From: Pedobacter paludis
GTDB taxonomy: Bacteria; Bacteroidota; Bacteroidia; Sphingobacteriales; Sphingobacteriaceae
Length of the DNA: 64,000 bases
Assembly (NCBI RefSeq): GCF_003173575.1
Contig: NZ_QGNY01000003.1
Location: forward strand, 186,001 to 250,000
Reading direction: 5' to 3'
The notes beneath the pieces are model-generated. The model ran no database searches. It was not told where the DNA came from and saw only the letters and a list, made by a program, of their open reading frames with translations. A program made the position numbers and the translations under genes. Below are positions 1 to 8,173 of this stretch, in pieces (positions within the stretch are counted from its first letter, which is position 1; each line of letters begins with the position of its first letter).

Positions 1-1319
1 TGCATTTACACTTAGCAGATGATGAAGGTTGGAGAATCGAAATTAAAGGTCTTCCAAAGCTTACCGAAGTAGGCGCTTGGAGTGTTAAAAAAACAGGGAC
101 TTTCGGCGACTTTATTCCACCAACAGCAGATGAACCTAGAACTTATGGCGGTTTTTATACCCAAGAAGACATCAAAGAATTGGTTCAATATGCACAAGAA
201 CGTTTTGTAAACATATTACCAGAAATTGATGTTCCTGGACACAGTTTGGCCGTAATTGCTTCTTACCCGGATTTGTCATGCACACCTGAAGCTGTAAATT
301 ACAAAGTTCGTTCAGGAGAAAAAATTATGGACTGGAGTCGCGGTGCACCGCCAATTGCCCTTGTTGATAATACACTTTGCCCCGCAAACGAAAAAGTCTA
401 TAGCTTTTTAGATACTGTGATCACGCAAGTTGCCCAGCTTTTCCCGTTCGAATATATCCACATGGGCGGCGATGAAGCCTCACATAATTTTTGGGAAAAG
501 AACGAACAGGTTAAACAATTAATGCTCCGCGAAGGATTAAAAACTATTCCTCAAGTACAGGCTTATTTTGAAAAACGTGTGGAACAGATTGTAATTGCTA
601 AGGGCAAAAAGTTTATGGGCTGGGATGAAATTTTGGATGGTGGCATTTCTCCAACGGCAGCGGTAATGAGCTGGAGGGGAATGAAATATGGTATTCAAGC
701 CGCTAATGATAAACATAATGTGGTCATGAGCCCAACTGAATTTGCCTATTTGGATTATATGCAGGCAGATGTTAGCACCGAACCTAAGGTTTATGCTTCA
801 CTCAGATTGAATAAGGTTTATCAATTTAATCCAGTGCCAACTGGGGTTAACGCCCAATACATTATTGGTGGCCAGGCAAACTTATGGACAGAACAGGTTT
901 ATAACTTCCGTCAGGTAGAATATATGCTTTGGCCCAGAGCTTTTGCAATTTCGGAATCGATTTGGAGTCCGATAGAAAAGAAAAACTGGACGAACTTTGT
1001 AGATCGGACGGAGCAACATTTTAAACGTTTAGATTTAGCAGAGGTAAAATATAGTCCGGCAATTTACGATCCCATAATCACCGTAAAACGCAGTGCCGAT
1101 AAACAATTGTTAATTGAATTAACGCCTGAGGTTGATAATTTGGAAATTTATTACAGTTTTGATAATTCTACGCCCGATCGGTTTTACCCAAAATACACAT
1201 CGGCTTTACAAGTACCAAAAGATGCTAGTTTACTTAAAATTATTACTTATAGAGGAAAACAACCAATTGGAAGATTGATTAGTGTGCCAGTTGCAGATTT
1301 ACAAAAAAGAGCGAGGTAA
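1..1319 (+). CDS. Beta-N-acetylhexosaminidase, GH20 (5' truncated)
   Basis: The reading frame is open from base 3, so the start codon lies before the window; 438 residues are visible. GH20 enzymes remove terminal beta-linked GlcNAc or GalNAc, usually in the periplasm or on the surface in this phylum. The visible part opens with HLHLADDEGWR, part of the TIM barrel. The catalytic Asp-Glu pair sits in HMGGDEA at bases 471-476, followed by WDEILDGG. About 80 C-terminal residues look like a chitobiase/hexosaminidase C-terminal beta domain. A CYTH gene follows after 8 bp and is probably cotranscribed. Family assignment is secure; the exact substrate is not. Confidence 0.93.
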   Translation, partial: HLHLADDEGWRIEIKGLPKLTEVGAWSVKKTGTFGDFIPPTADEPRTYGGFYTQEDIKELVQYAQERFVNILPEIDVPGHSLAVIASYPDLSCTPEAVNYKVRSGEKIMDWSRGAPPIALVDNTLCPANEKVYSFLDTVITQVAQLFPFEYIHMGGDEASHNFWEKNEQVKQLMLREGLKTIPQVQAYFEKRVEQIVIAKGKKFMGWDEILDGGISPTAAVMSWRGMKYGIQAANDKHNVVMSPTEFAYLDYMQADVSTEPKVYASLRLNKVYQFNPVPTGVNAQYIIGGQANLWTEQVYNFRQVEYMLWPRAFAISESIWSPIEKKNWTNFVDRTEQHFKRLDLAEVKYSPAIYDPIITVKRSADKQLLIELTPEVDNLEIYYSFDNSTPDRFYPKYTSALQVPKDASLLKIITYRGKQPIGRLISVPVADLQKRAR

Positions 1320-1327
1320 GAAATTTA

Positions 1328-1801
1328 ATGGGAAAAGAAATCGAGAGAAAATTTTTGCTTAACCGAGAAAAATGGCTGGCGATTGATAAGCCTACGGGTC
1401 AACATTTTAGGCAGGGGTATATTTTAACCGATCCTAATAAAACGATTAGGGTAAGAACCACCGAAACCAAAGGTTTTTTAACCATCAAGGGCATTTCTGT
1501 AGGCGCATCCAGATCGGAATATGAATATGAAATCCCTTTACATGAAGCTTCTGAATTACTGGATAACTTTGCCACCTCTGAGCTCGAAAAAATTAGATAT
1601 GTAATTACCTACAAAGAGAAAGTCTGGGAAATCGATGAGTTTTTAGGCGATAACTTTGGTTTGATGGTCGCCGAAATTGAACTGATTAGCGAAGATGAGG
1701 AATTTGATCTTCCAGAATGGATTGATCAAGAAGTAACCGAAGACCAGAAATATTATAACTCAAACTTAACCTTAAATCCCTATAAACTCTGGGCAGATTA
1801 A
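1328..1801 (+). CDS. CYTH domain protein (triphosphatase/adenylyl cyclase fold)
   Basis: A 157-residue single-domain protein that begins MGKEIERKFLL. This carries the EXEXK signature (EIERK, residues 4-8) of the CYTH fold, a metal-dependent tunnel that binds triphosphate. Further acidic and basic strand residues follow, for example TIRVRTT and YEYEIPL. Bacterial members are often inorganic triphosphatases, but the substrate cannot be read from sequence. No signal peptide is seen, so it is probably cytoplasmic. It starts 8 bp after the hexosaminidase stop, which suggests cotranscription without implying a shared function. Confidence 0.87.
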   Translation: MGKEIERKFLLNREKWLAIDKPTGQHFRQGYILTDPNKTIRVRTTETKGFLTIKGISVGASRSEYEYEIPLHEASELLDNFATSELEKIRYVITYKEKVWEIDEFLGDNFGLMVAEIELISEDEEFDLPEWIDQEVTEDQKYYNSNLTLNPYKLWAD

Positions 1802-1825
1802 TATTCAATTTTCCGGATTATAAAA

Positions 1826-1869
1826 AAAGCAAAAGGCTTAAGATTTTAAAATCCTAAGCCTTTTGCTTT
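1826..1869. terminator. Bidirectional hairpin terminator
   Basis: Arms of about 22 bp with one mismatch (AAAGCAAAAGGCTTAAGA and its complement) meet with almost no loop between the convergent CYTH gene and the FKBP lipoprotein gene. A-rich and T-rich flanks allow it to serve both strands. Confidence 0.8.
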
Positions 1870-1889
1870 AATGTATTTATTTACCGCTA

Positions 1890-2891
1890 TTATTTTGTAG
1901 CTGGTGCTGGAGCCATTGTTGGAGCTGGAGCCTGAGCAACTGCTGATCCTTTTTTAATGCCTTTTAATTCAATATCAAAAACTAATGGTGTGAATGGGTT
2001 AATTGGACCACCACCATTTTCGCCATAACCTAATTTAGAAGGAATAATGATTTTGATTTTACCACCAACACCGATTAACTGAACACCTTCGATAAATCCT
2101 GGAGCCAACTGACCTAGAACTAAAGGACGAGCTGCATATTGAGCCATTGGAGAGAAGATGCCTGCTTCTTTAGCAATTTTAGCATTTGATGTATCAAACA
2201 CGTTGATTTTGCCATCGCCTTTTTTGTTTGTGAACTGACCAGTATAATCAACCATAACAGTATCTGTTAAGGCTGCTCTTTCTGAGTTACCAGCTGCTTC
2301 GATTACATATTGTAAACCAGATGCAGAAGCTGTAGTTTTAAGACTGTTATCAGCAATATATTTTTTGATTTTACCTTCTTCCGAAGCTTTGTTTTTAGCA
2401 ATTAAAGCTTTGTATTCTGTTTCAAAAAACTCTCTTTTCTTTTTCTCAAAAGTAGAATCTGCTTCATTAGCTACTTTATGCAATACTTTTTCAATTTTTA
2501 CCGTAAAAGTAGCATAGTTATCTTTTGCACCAGTTGGTTTTGGTTGACCAGAATATTTAGCCATCGAATCTAAATTCAATTTAAATGTTGCGCTATCGCC
2601 TTCGCCTAATAATTTTAAAGCCGCAACCATATCGCCTTTGAACATCGATTTGCTGATTGGGAAAAACGCTGGACGTTCGTTATCATAAGTGTTAACCAAT
2701 GTAGAATCGCCATTAGCTTTGGTTTCGATAACCTGGATACCGTTCAATTTTACAAAATCACCCTCTTGGATTTTAGCTTTTCCTTCGCTTTTGTAAATCT
2801 TGTAGGTCATATCACCCTCACCTTTTTCAAACTTGTTACAAGCAGCTAAACCTAAAGTTGCTGCTGCCAGAATAATAATTCCTCTTTTCAT
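1890..2891 (-). CDS. FKBP-type peptidyl-prolyl isomerase lipoprotein
   Basis: A 333-residue secreted protein with lipobox LAAC (Cys18), so it is lipid-anchored and probably periplasmic or on the outer membrane. The N-terminal half (about 30-180) resembles an FKBP-like dimerisation and chaperone region with a Lys/Glu-rich helix. The C-terminal FKBP domain (about 195-315) shows VDYTGQF, a GFIEGVQLIGVGG segment and LGYGENGG. It ends in a short Ala/Pro-rich tail. Likely role: cis-trans isomerisation of prolyl bonds in exported proteins. It lies 43 bp downstream of the DHH phosphoesterase gene on the same strand, with no obvious promoter between, so it is probably cotranscribed. Confidence 0.9.
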   Translation of the reverse strand: MKRGIIILAAATLGLAACNKFEKGEGDMTYKIYKSEGKAKIQEGDFVKLNGIQVIETKANGDSTLVNTYDNERPAFFPISKSMFKGDMVAALKLLGEGDSATFKLNLDSMAKYSGQPKPTGAKDNYATFTVKIEKVLHKVANEADSTFEKKKREFFETEYKALIAKNKASEEGKIKKYIADNSLKTTASASGLQYVIEAAGNSERAALTDTVMVDYTGQFTNKKGDGKINVFDTSNAKIAKEAGIFSPMAQYAARPLVLGQLAPGFIEGVQLIGVGGKIKIIIPSKLGYGENGGGPINPFTPLVFDIELKGIKKGSAVAQAPAPTMAPAPATK

Positions 2892-2934
2892 TTTATTGTT
2901 TTAAACTTTTTTTGATTTTTATTTGCTTATTGCC

Positions 2935-3945
2935 TTATGCAATTAATTGATTTTTATATTCTTCTAAAATAGACTTAAATTCATCTACTACATCATTTAA
3001 TGGTTTTTCTGCTGCGCCACCCGCTGCATTTCTATGTCCTCCGCCATTAAAATATTTTTTACAGATTTCATTTGCGGGAAAATCTCCTGTAGAACGAACC
3101 GATAATTTAACTTTATCCGTTCTTTCTACAATTAAAGCTGCCAGGCGGATTCCGTTAATTGATAGCGCATAGTTAACCACACCTTCTGTATCACCAGTTG
3201 CGCTTTGGTATTGAGCCAGCTCCTCTTTCGTTACCGAAATTATTGCCGTATTGTATTCTCTTAAAACTTCCAACTTGTTTGATAAGCAATAACCCAAGAA
3301 ACGTAAACGATCTTCACTTGCATTATCATATACCAATTGGTGAATTTTCCAGTGTTCTGCACCTAAATCGATTAGATTAGCAGCAATGCGATATACTTCT
3401 GAAGTTGCCGAAGGAAAACGGAAAGAACCTGAATCGGTCATAATCCCGGTATATAAACAAGCTGCAACATCTTTGTTTATGCCGGCTTCATCTTCTAACT
3501 GATTCACAATAAAATCGTAAACCAATTGAGCCGCTGCACAAGCATTAATATCCCAATGGCGATAATCATCAAAATCTTCAGGCTCCAAATGATGGTCGAT
3601 CATTATTTTCTTAGCGCCTGCAGCTCTAACCAATTCTCCAAGTTCGTTAATGCGACTTAAAGTATTAAAATCTAAGCAGAAAATAATTGATGCTTCATCT
3701 ACCAGTTTAGCAGCTTCTTCCTGTGCTTCAGTAAAAATAATAACATCGGAATTGTTAGGCATCCAATGCAAAAAATTTGGATAATCGGTAGGCGTGATTA
3801 CCCTAACATGATGCCCCTTCTGAATCAGATATCCATATAAACCCAATGATGAACCCAATGCATCGCCATCTGGTTTATGATGCGTAGTGATCACAATTCG
3901 TTGTGGCGTAGCCAATAGGGATTTTAACTCTGTTAATGTAAGCAT
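2935..3945 (-). CDS. DHH/DHHA1 phosphoesterase, NrnA-like oligoribonuclease/pAp phosphatase
   Basis: A 336-residue cytoplasmic protein. The DHH domain carries HHKPDGDALGSS (about 22-33), LDFN and the signature IDHHLEP (about 116-122). The DHHA1 domain ends with GGGHRNAAGG. NrnA-type enzymes degrade nano-RNA or 3',5'-pAp using Mn-dependent hydrolysis. I chose the ATG at 3945 over the in-frame TTG at 3963, because that TTG lies inside a -7 promoter element (3961-3968). The FKBP lipoprotein gene follows 43 bp later. Which activity dominates, oligonucleotides, pAp or cyclic dinucleotide products, is not decidable here. Confidence 0.88.
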   Translation of the reverse strand: MLTLTELKSLLATPQRIVITTHHKPDGDALGSSLGLYGYLIQKGHHVRVITPTDYPNFLHWMPNNSDVIIFTEAQEEAAKLVDEASIIFCLDFNTLSRINELGELVRAAGAKKIMIDHHLEPEDFDDYRHWDINACAAAQLVYDFIVNQLEDEAGINKDVAACLYTGIMTDSGSFRFPSATSEVYRIAANLIDLGAEHWKIHQLVYDNASEDRLRFLGYCLSNKLEVLREYNTAIISVTKEELAQYQSATGDTEGVVNYALSINGIRLAALIVERTDKVKLSVRSTGDFPANEICKKYFNGGGHRNAAGGAAEKPLNDVVDEFKSILEEYKNQLIA

Positions 3946-3960
3946 ATATTTTTTGCGTTG

Positions 3961-3968
3961 CAAAGCTA
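3961..3968 (-). promoter_or_regulatory. -7 element TAGCTTTG of the DHH phosphoesterase gene
   Basis: On the minus strand TAGCTTTG matches the Bacteroidetes -7 consensus TAnnTTTG. It ends 16 bp before the chosen ATG, giving a leader of about 10 nt. I found no clear -33 TTG at the expected spacing. Confidence 0.5.
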
Positions 3969-4132
3969 AGGATTTTTAGGCAAGGATTAAAGGATTTTAA
4001 GTTTAGTATCACCCAGCCCAAAAAATAAAATCAAAGCCCTGAAAAACAATTAATTAAAAAATAGAATTATATAATATACACTTAAATAAAGACTATGTTT
4101 TCAATAAAACAAAGTACTAGTGATTTACTTTA

Positions 4133-4163
4133 TTGATTATTCCTCAATTAAAACGTATTTTTG
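4133..4163 (+). promoter_or_regulatory. ndk promoter, TTG-N20-TATTTTTG
   Basis: TTG at 4133-4135 and TATTTTTG at 4156-4163 match the Bacteroidetes sigma-ABfr consensus with a 20 bp spacer. The ndk ATG follows 24 bp after the -7 box. Confidence 0.7.
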
Positions 4164-4187
4164 CACAAAATTTGATATTTAAACACA

Positions 4188-4607
4188 ATGAGCACTAACA
4201 GAACATTTACCATGATTAAGCCTGATGCAGTTGCAAATGGCCATATTGGAGCAATCTTAAACGACATTACCAATGCAGGTTTCAAAATCATTGCATTAAA
4301 ATATACTAAACTAACCGACGAAACTGCTGGTCAGTTTTATGCAGTTCACGCCGAACGTCCTTTCTATAAAGATTTGGTTAGCTTTATGTCTTCAGGACCA
4401 ATCGTTGCAGCTATTTTAGAAAAAGATAACGCAATTGAAGATTTCAGAAAATTGATCGGAGCGACTAATCCTGCTGAAGCAGCTGAAGGAACAATCCGCC
4501 AGAAATACGCTAAATCAATCGATGCAAATGCCGTTCACGGTTCAGATTCTGATGAAAATGCAGAAATTGAAGGAAACTTCTTTTTCAAAGCAGACGAACG
4601 TTTCTAA
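4188..4607 (+). CDS. ndk: Nucleoside diphosphate kinase
   Basis: A 139-residue enzyme of normal family length that transfers the gamma phosphate from ATP to NDPs through a phosphohistidine. It begins with the typical [10 protein letters not shown]. The active-site His117 lies in NAVHGSDS, and the C-terminus has GNFFF. It is cytoplasmic and acts in nucleotide balance. It stands alone as a transcription unit, with a consensus promoter just upstream and a hairpin terminator just downstream. Confidence 0.97.
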   Translation: MSTNRTFTMIKPDAVANGHIGAILNDITNAGFKIIALKYTKLTDETAGQFYAVHAERPFYKDLVSFMSSGPIVAAILEKDNAIEDFRKLIGATNPAEAAEGTIRQKYAKSIDANAVHGSDSDENAEIEGNFFFKADERF

Positions 4608-4626
4608 GCATTTAAAAAAAACTTAC

Positions 4627-4660
4627 AACAAAACCTCGATCATTTCGGGGTTTTATTGTT
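4627..4660 (+). terminator. ndk terminator
   Basis: An imperfect stem, AACAAAACCTCGA with TTCGGGGTTTTATTGTT, begins 20 bp after the ndk stop; the 3' arm is T-rich. Confidence 0.65.
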
Positions 4661-4732
4661 TTATAAGTTTTGTATCTTTCGAACATAAAAAAACTCGCAT
4701 CGCAATGCGATGGATAAAACACAATCATTAGA

Positions 4733-5506
4733 ATGAAAAAAGTTTTCTTAACGGTATTAGTTTCAGGTATCGTAGCTGCATCTTTTGCACAAACAAAAAA
4801 ACCAACCGCAAAAAAACCAGTTGCTAAAAAAACCACGGCTGTAAACAAAACATCAACTGCTGGCACAGGCTTAAAATCTTCGTTAGATTCTACTAGTTAT
4901 GCTTTTGGCACCTCAATAGGCAGTGGATTAAAATCAACTGGCTTAACTACATTAAATTACGATGTTTTATTGAAAGGATTAAAAGATGCATTTCAAGGTG
5001 CCAAAACTACCTTAAATCAACAACAGGCACAACAATGTATTAATGAAGCGTTATCAAAAGCATCTGAAATGAAAAACAAGGCTGAAAATGAAGCCAATAA
5101 AATTAAATTTGCACCTATGATTAAAGAAGGACAGGCTTTTCTAGAAGAAAACAAAAAACGTGCTGGTGTTCACACAACTGCCAGCGGTTTACAATATGAG
5201 GTTATAACAGCCGGAACTGGCGTTAAACCTACAGCAACAGATTCAGTTTTAGTTCATTACAAAGGAACTTTATTAAATGGAAAACAATTTGATAGCTCTT
5301 ACGACAGGGGCGAACCCATTAGCTTTCCTTTAAACCGTGTAATTTCGGGCTGGACAGAAGGCGTACAGTTAATGCCTGCTGGTTCTAAATACAAATTTTT
5401 TATTCCATACAATTTAGCTTATGGCGAACGTGGTGCTGGTCAGGATATTCCACCGTACAGCGCATTAATTTTCGAAATCGAATTGTTAAAAGTAAACGGA
5501 AAATAA
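4733..5506 (+). CDS. Secreted FKBP-type peptidyl-prolyl isomerase (Mip/FkpA type)
   Basis: A 257-residue protein with a signal peptide likely cut at ASFA-Q (about 20). A Lys/Thr/Ala-rich linker (about 22-45) follows, then an FKBP_N-type helical dimerisation region (about 50-140) with DSTSYAFGTSIGSGL. The C-terminal FKBP domain (about 145-255) contains VHYKGTLLNGKQFDSS, GWTEGVQLMPAG and a LAYGERGAG segment. There is no lipobox, so it is probably soluble in the periplasm, unlike the FKBP lipoprotein at 1890-2891. Its role is folding of exported proteins. Start supported by the signal peptide directly after the ATG. Confidence 0.92.
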   Translation: MKKVFLTVLVSGIVAASFAQTKKPTAKKPVAKKTTAVNKTSTAGTGLKSSLDSTSYAFGTSIGSGLKSTGLTTLNYDVLLKGLKDAFQGAKTTLNQQQAQQCINEALSKASEMKNKAENEANKIKFAPMIKEGQAFLEENKKRAGVHTTASGLQYEVITAGTGVKPTATDSVLVHYKGTLLNGKQFDSSYDRGEPISFPLNRVISGWTEGVQLMPAGSKYKFFIPYNLAYGERGAGQDIPPYSALIFEIELLKVNGK

Positions 5507-5565
5507 GCTGTTACTAAAACTTTCTTGCAGTATCGAATGTTAGCTATAACAAAATTAACAACGAT

Positions 5566-5742
5566 ATGAAAAGAGCATTTCCATTAGTACTGATTGCATT
5601 TTTATGCAGCACCTTAAGCAGTTGTGAACTGGTAGAAGGTATTTTTAAAGCCGGCGTTTGGGTTGGCGTTATTGTGGTTGTAGTAGTGGTGGCTCTGCTC
5701 ATCTGGATTTTATCAAAAATCTTTGGTGGCGGCAAGGGATAA
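5566..5742 (+). CDS. Small predicted membrane lipoprotein, 58 aa
   Basis: The ATG at 5566 opens a 58-codon frame ending in TAA at 5740-5742. The protein starts MKRAFPLVLIAFL and has a lipobox-like LSSC (Cys20). A short segment ELVEGIFKAGVWVG is followed by a strongly hydrophobic Val-rich helix (about 33-50) and a Gly/Lys tail. It may be a lipoprotein with one transmembrane helix, or a two-helix membrane protein. Similar short proteins are common in Bacteroidota, and I recall some carrying unreliable enzyme names. It lies 59 bp after the FKBP gene and before a strong hairpin. Function unknown. Confidence 0.7.
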   Translation: MKRAFPLVLIAFLCSTLSSCELVEGIFKAGVWVGVIVVVVVVALLIWILSKIFGGGKG

Positions 5743-5790
5743 TTGAATTTCGAGTCAAATTTCTAAATCAGAAATAGTTCAAAACATATT

Positions 5791-5826
5791 TGAAATGTAA
5801 GGTTATAATTCAAACCTTACATTTCA
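5791..5826. terminator. Perfect 14-bp inverted repeat between convergent genes
   Basis: TGAAATGTAAGGTT and its exact complement are separated by 8 bases. The repeat lies between the small lipoprotein gene (+) and the DciA-like gene (-). The T-tracts are weak, but the position fits a bidirectional terminator. Confidence 0.65.
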
Positions 5827-5833
5827 TCTTTGA

Positions 5834-6124
5834 TTAAAGAAAAATCATTTCATTGATCACTTCACTCCCTGCATGCTCGTTCAGTTTCTGAATAATCCCC
5901 TGGCGAACCATAACGAGTTCATTTTTAATTACTGAAGACTCTATCCGGATAAAAAGCTTTTTGTCTTTTATATAAATCTGAGTCGTACGATTTGCAATTG
6001 CTGTACCCATAATTTCTGGCCAGATGGCTAAAATTGAAGTTTCATCAAACTTTCGGCGTAAACGATACACATCCAGCATTTTGCCGAAAGCATCTTTTAA
6101 GGTAACATCATTAGGTTTACGCAT
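5834..6124 (-). CDS. DUF721 / DciA-like protein
   Basis: A 96-residue protein of the DUF721 family. The conserved core is WPEIMGTAIANRT (about 35-47), followed by a small KH-like fold with LFIRIESSVIKNEL. DciA in other phyla helps load the replicative helicase, and DUF721 genes next to recF are a recurring arrangement. The start codon lies inside the 3' end of recF (8 bp overlap), so the two are almost certainly translationally coupled. The replication role is inferred from family and context. Confidence 0.85.
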   Translation of the reverse strand: MRKPNDVTLKDAFGKMLDVYRLRRKFDETSILAIWPEIMGTAIANRTTQIYIKDKKLFIRIESSVIKNELVMVRQGIIQKLNEHAGSEVINEMIFL

Positions 6125-7220
6125 TTTTTATATTTCCATTTTCGACGTCGAACAAAGTTACATCAACTTCTATTTTTTTAAAAATCGATTTTACCCTTTC
6201 TATTCCAGTATCTGTAATAAATATTTGTCCAAAGTCGTGATGAGAAACCATTTGCATTAATTTCTGCACTCGATTATCATCCAGCTTATCAAAAATATCA
6301 TCTAACAAAAGCAAAGGCTTAAAGCCCTTATTTTTAGCCAGATAAGCATATTGAGCCAGTTTCAGCGCAATTAAAAAAGATTTCTGTTGCCCTTGCGAAC
6401 CGAATTTTTTAAGTGGCATTCCAGTAATTACAAAAGCCAGCTCATCTTTATGAATTCCTGTGGTTGTTCTTTCCAAAACCCGATCCTTTTCTACCGACTT
6501 CTGCAAAAGTTCTTCAAAAGCTACATCATTTAACTGCGATTGATAATTTAATTCGACAGTTTCTCTGTTATCGGTAAGGTAGCTATAATATTGGTTAAAG
6601 AGCGGTATAAACTCATCCATAAAAGCCTTACGTATAGCAAAGATTTTATTTCCGGCCATAACCAGCTGTTCATCCAAAATTTGAAGCAGGGTAGCATCGT
6701 AACGTTTTGTTGCGGCAATTTGTTTTAACAGTGCATTTCTATTGGCTAAGATTCGATTATAGATAATCAGCTGATCCAGATAATGCGCATCGGTTTGAGA
6801 AATTACATTATCTATAAACTTTCTGCGTTCCTCGCTCCCTTCCATAATCAGATTTACATCGTATGGAGAAACCATTACCACTGGAAACAAGCCTATATGA
6901 TCTGCCAGTTTATCGTATTCTTTTTTATTACGCTTAAACTGCTTTTTTTGATTCCGTTTTACGCCACAGCTGATTTTTTCGTTCTTCTCGTTGCGGTCGA
7001 AATCACCTTGAATCATAAAAACCTCTTCAGCAGTTTTTATCTGCTGACTATCTATCGGATTAAAGTAGCTTTTGCAAAGGCATAAATAGTGAATTGCATC
7101 AAGCATATTGGTTTTGCCTGAACCATTATTGCCTGTAAAAACGTTTACTGTCTCCGAAAAATGGAGATCTGCATCGGTATAGTTTTTAAAATTTAGAAGC
7201 GTAATATTCTTTAACCACAT
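6117..7220 (-). CDS. recF: DNA replication and repair protein RecF
   Basis: A 367-residue SMC-like ATPase that helps load RecA at gaps. Visible motifs are the Walker A GNNGSGKTN (about 30-38), the ABC signature region GSQGQQKSF, and the Walker B LLLLDDIFDKLD. It begins with the typical WLKNITLLNFKNY. The downstream DUF721 gene overlaps it by 8 bp. It is divergent from the membrane TPR gene at 7346. Confidence 0.95.
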   Translation of the reverse strand: MWLKNITLLNFKNYTDADLHFSETVNVFTGNNGSGKTNMLDAIHYLCLCKSYFNPIDSQQIKTAEEVFMIQGDFDRNEKNEKISCGVKRNQKKQFKRNKKEYDKLADHIGLFPVVMVSPYDVNLIMEGSEERRKFIDNVISQTDAHYLDQLIIYNRILANRNALLKQIAATKRYDATLLQILDEQLVMAGNKIFAIRKAFMDEFIPLFNQYYSYLTDNRETVELNYQSQLNDVAFEELLQKSVEKDRVLERTTTGIHKDELAFVITGMPLKKFGSQGQQKSFLIALKLAQYAYLAKNKGFKPLLLLDDIFDKLDDNRVQKLMQMVSHHDFGQIFITDTGIERVKSIFKKIEVDVTLFDVENGNIKNA

Positions 7221-7291
7221 AAATAGAGCGCAATTTACCGATTTTTAGCCTCTAAATAACTAATGTTTAATTAAATAGTTCAAAATAAAGA

Positions 7292-7321
7292 TTGATACTT
7301 TGACTGAAAAATGTATTTTTG
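7292..7321 (+). promoter_or_regulatory. Promoter of the membrane TPR gene, TTG-N19-TATTTTTG
   Basis: TTG at 7292-7294 and TATTTTTG at 7314-7321 match the Bacteroidetes consensus with a 19 bp spacer. The start codon follows 24 bp after the -7 box, the same distance as at ndk. Confidence 0.7.
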
Positions 7322-7345
7322 CAATCTTAAATTTTTTAATCAAAC

Positions 7346-8011
7346 ATGTCTACAACAGATAACCAGACAATTCAACCTACTAAAAAGGGTTCATTTTTAC
7401 AGGAAAATAATAAAAGCTTGCTATTTATAGCTGGTGCAGTAGTTTTATTAATCGGCGTATATTTTTGGTATCAAAATGTATATTTAAAAGGCCGTGCTGA
7501 AGAAGCTGCAAGCAAAATGTTCAGATCTGAGCAGTTTATCGGTGTAGATTCTTTATCAAATAAGGCAATCAAAGGCGAAGGTGGTTATCCAGGTTTAGAA
7601 AAAATTGCTGAAGAGTATGATAATACAAAATCGGCTAATTTAGCTAACCTATACTTAGGCGGGATTTATCTTCGTAAAGGCGAGTATAAACAAGCTGTAG
7701 AAGCTTTAAGTAAATATAGCGCTACGGGCAGCCCAGTTGCAGATCCGTTAGCTTTAGGTTTGTTGGGTGACGCTTATAGCGAATTGAAAGACTATAAACA
7801 AGCGGCTACTTATTACAAAAAAGCTTCTGATAAGGCTAGCAAATTTACTTCTCCAATGTTTTTGAAAAAGTTAGGCTTGGTTAACGAAAACTTAAATGAT
7901 TTTAAAGGTGCGGTTGAGGCTTACACCAAAATCAAATCACAGTATCCTGAAAGCGCAGAAGCACAATTGGTTGATGCTTACATTGCGAGAGCTGAAGGCA
8001 AAATTAAATAA
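7346..8011 (+). CDS. Membrane-anchored tetratricopeptide repeat protein
   Basis: A 221-residue protein. A cytoplasmic N-terminus (about 1-25) leads to one transmembrane helix (about 26-43, LLFIAGAVVLLIGVYFW). A periplasmic TPR region follows (about 95-215), with helices around NLANLYLGGIYLRKGEYKQA, YSELKDYKQAATYYKKA and DFKGAVEAYTKI. The architecture resembles YfgM, which helps secretion-linked quality control, but that role is only an analogy. It stands alone, with its own promoter and terminator. Confidence 0.85.
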   Translation: MSTTDNQTIQPTKKGSFLQENNKSLLFIAGAVVLLIGVYFWYQNVYLKGRAEEAASKMFRSEQFIGVDSLSNKAIKGEGGYPGLEKIAEEYDNTKSANLANLYLGGIYLRKGEYKQAVEALSKYSATGSPVADPLALGLLGDAYSELKDYKQAATYYKKASDKASKFTSPMFLKKLGLVNENLNDFKGAVEAYTKIKSQYPESAEAQLVDAYIARAEGKIK

Positions 8012-8034
8012 TCATTAAATAACTATATTAGGAA

Positions 8035-8062
8035 AAAGGCCATCGAAAGATGGTCTTTTTTT
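8035..8062 (+). terminator. Rho-independent terminator of the TPR gene
   Basis: AAAGGCCATC-GAAA-GATGGTCTTT is a 10-bp stem with one G-U pair, capped by a GAAA tetraloop and followed by a T run, 23 bp after the stop codon. Confidence 0.88.
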
Positions 8063-8173
8063 GTTTAAAGTGCCTTCAAGAGTGATATTAAATTTTCACA
8101 GCAATCTCTTTAATACAACCTTCAAGAAATATATGGCTATAGAATTGCTTTCAGACGCAAAATGAAGGATTTG

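Noticed and set aside
1890..5506. Duplicated FKBP genes as a recent local duplication
   Set aside because: The two proteins differ in anchoring, N-terminal domains and FKBP sequence, so they are old, separate members of the family.
5544..5735. 63-codon minus-strand frame rich in Thr
   Set aside because: It is the antisense of the Val-rich helix of the plus-strand lipoprotein gene at 5566-5742, which has the signal peptide and terminator.
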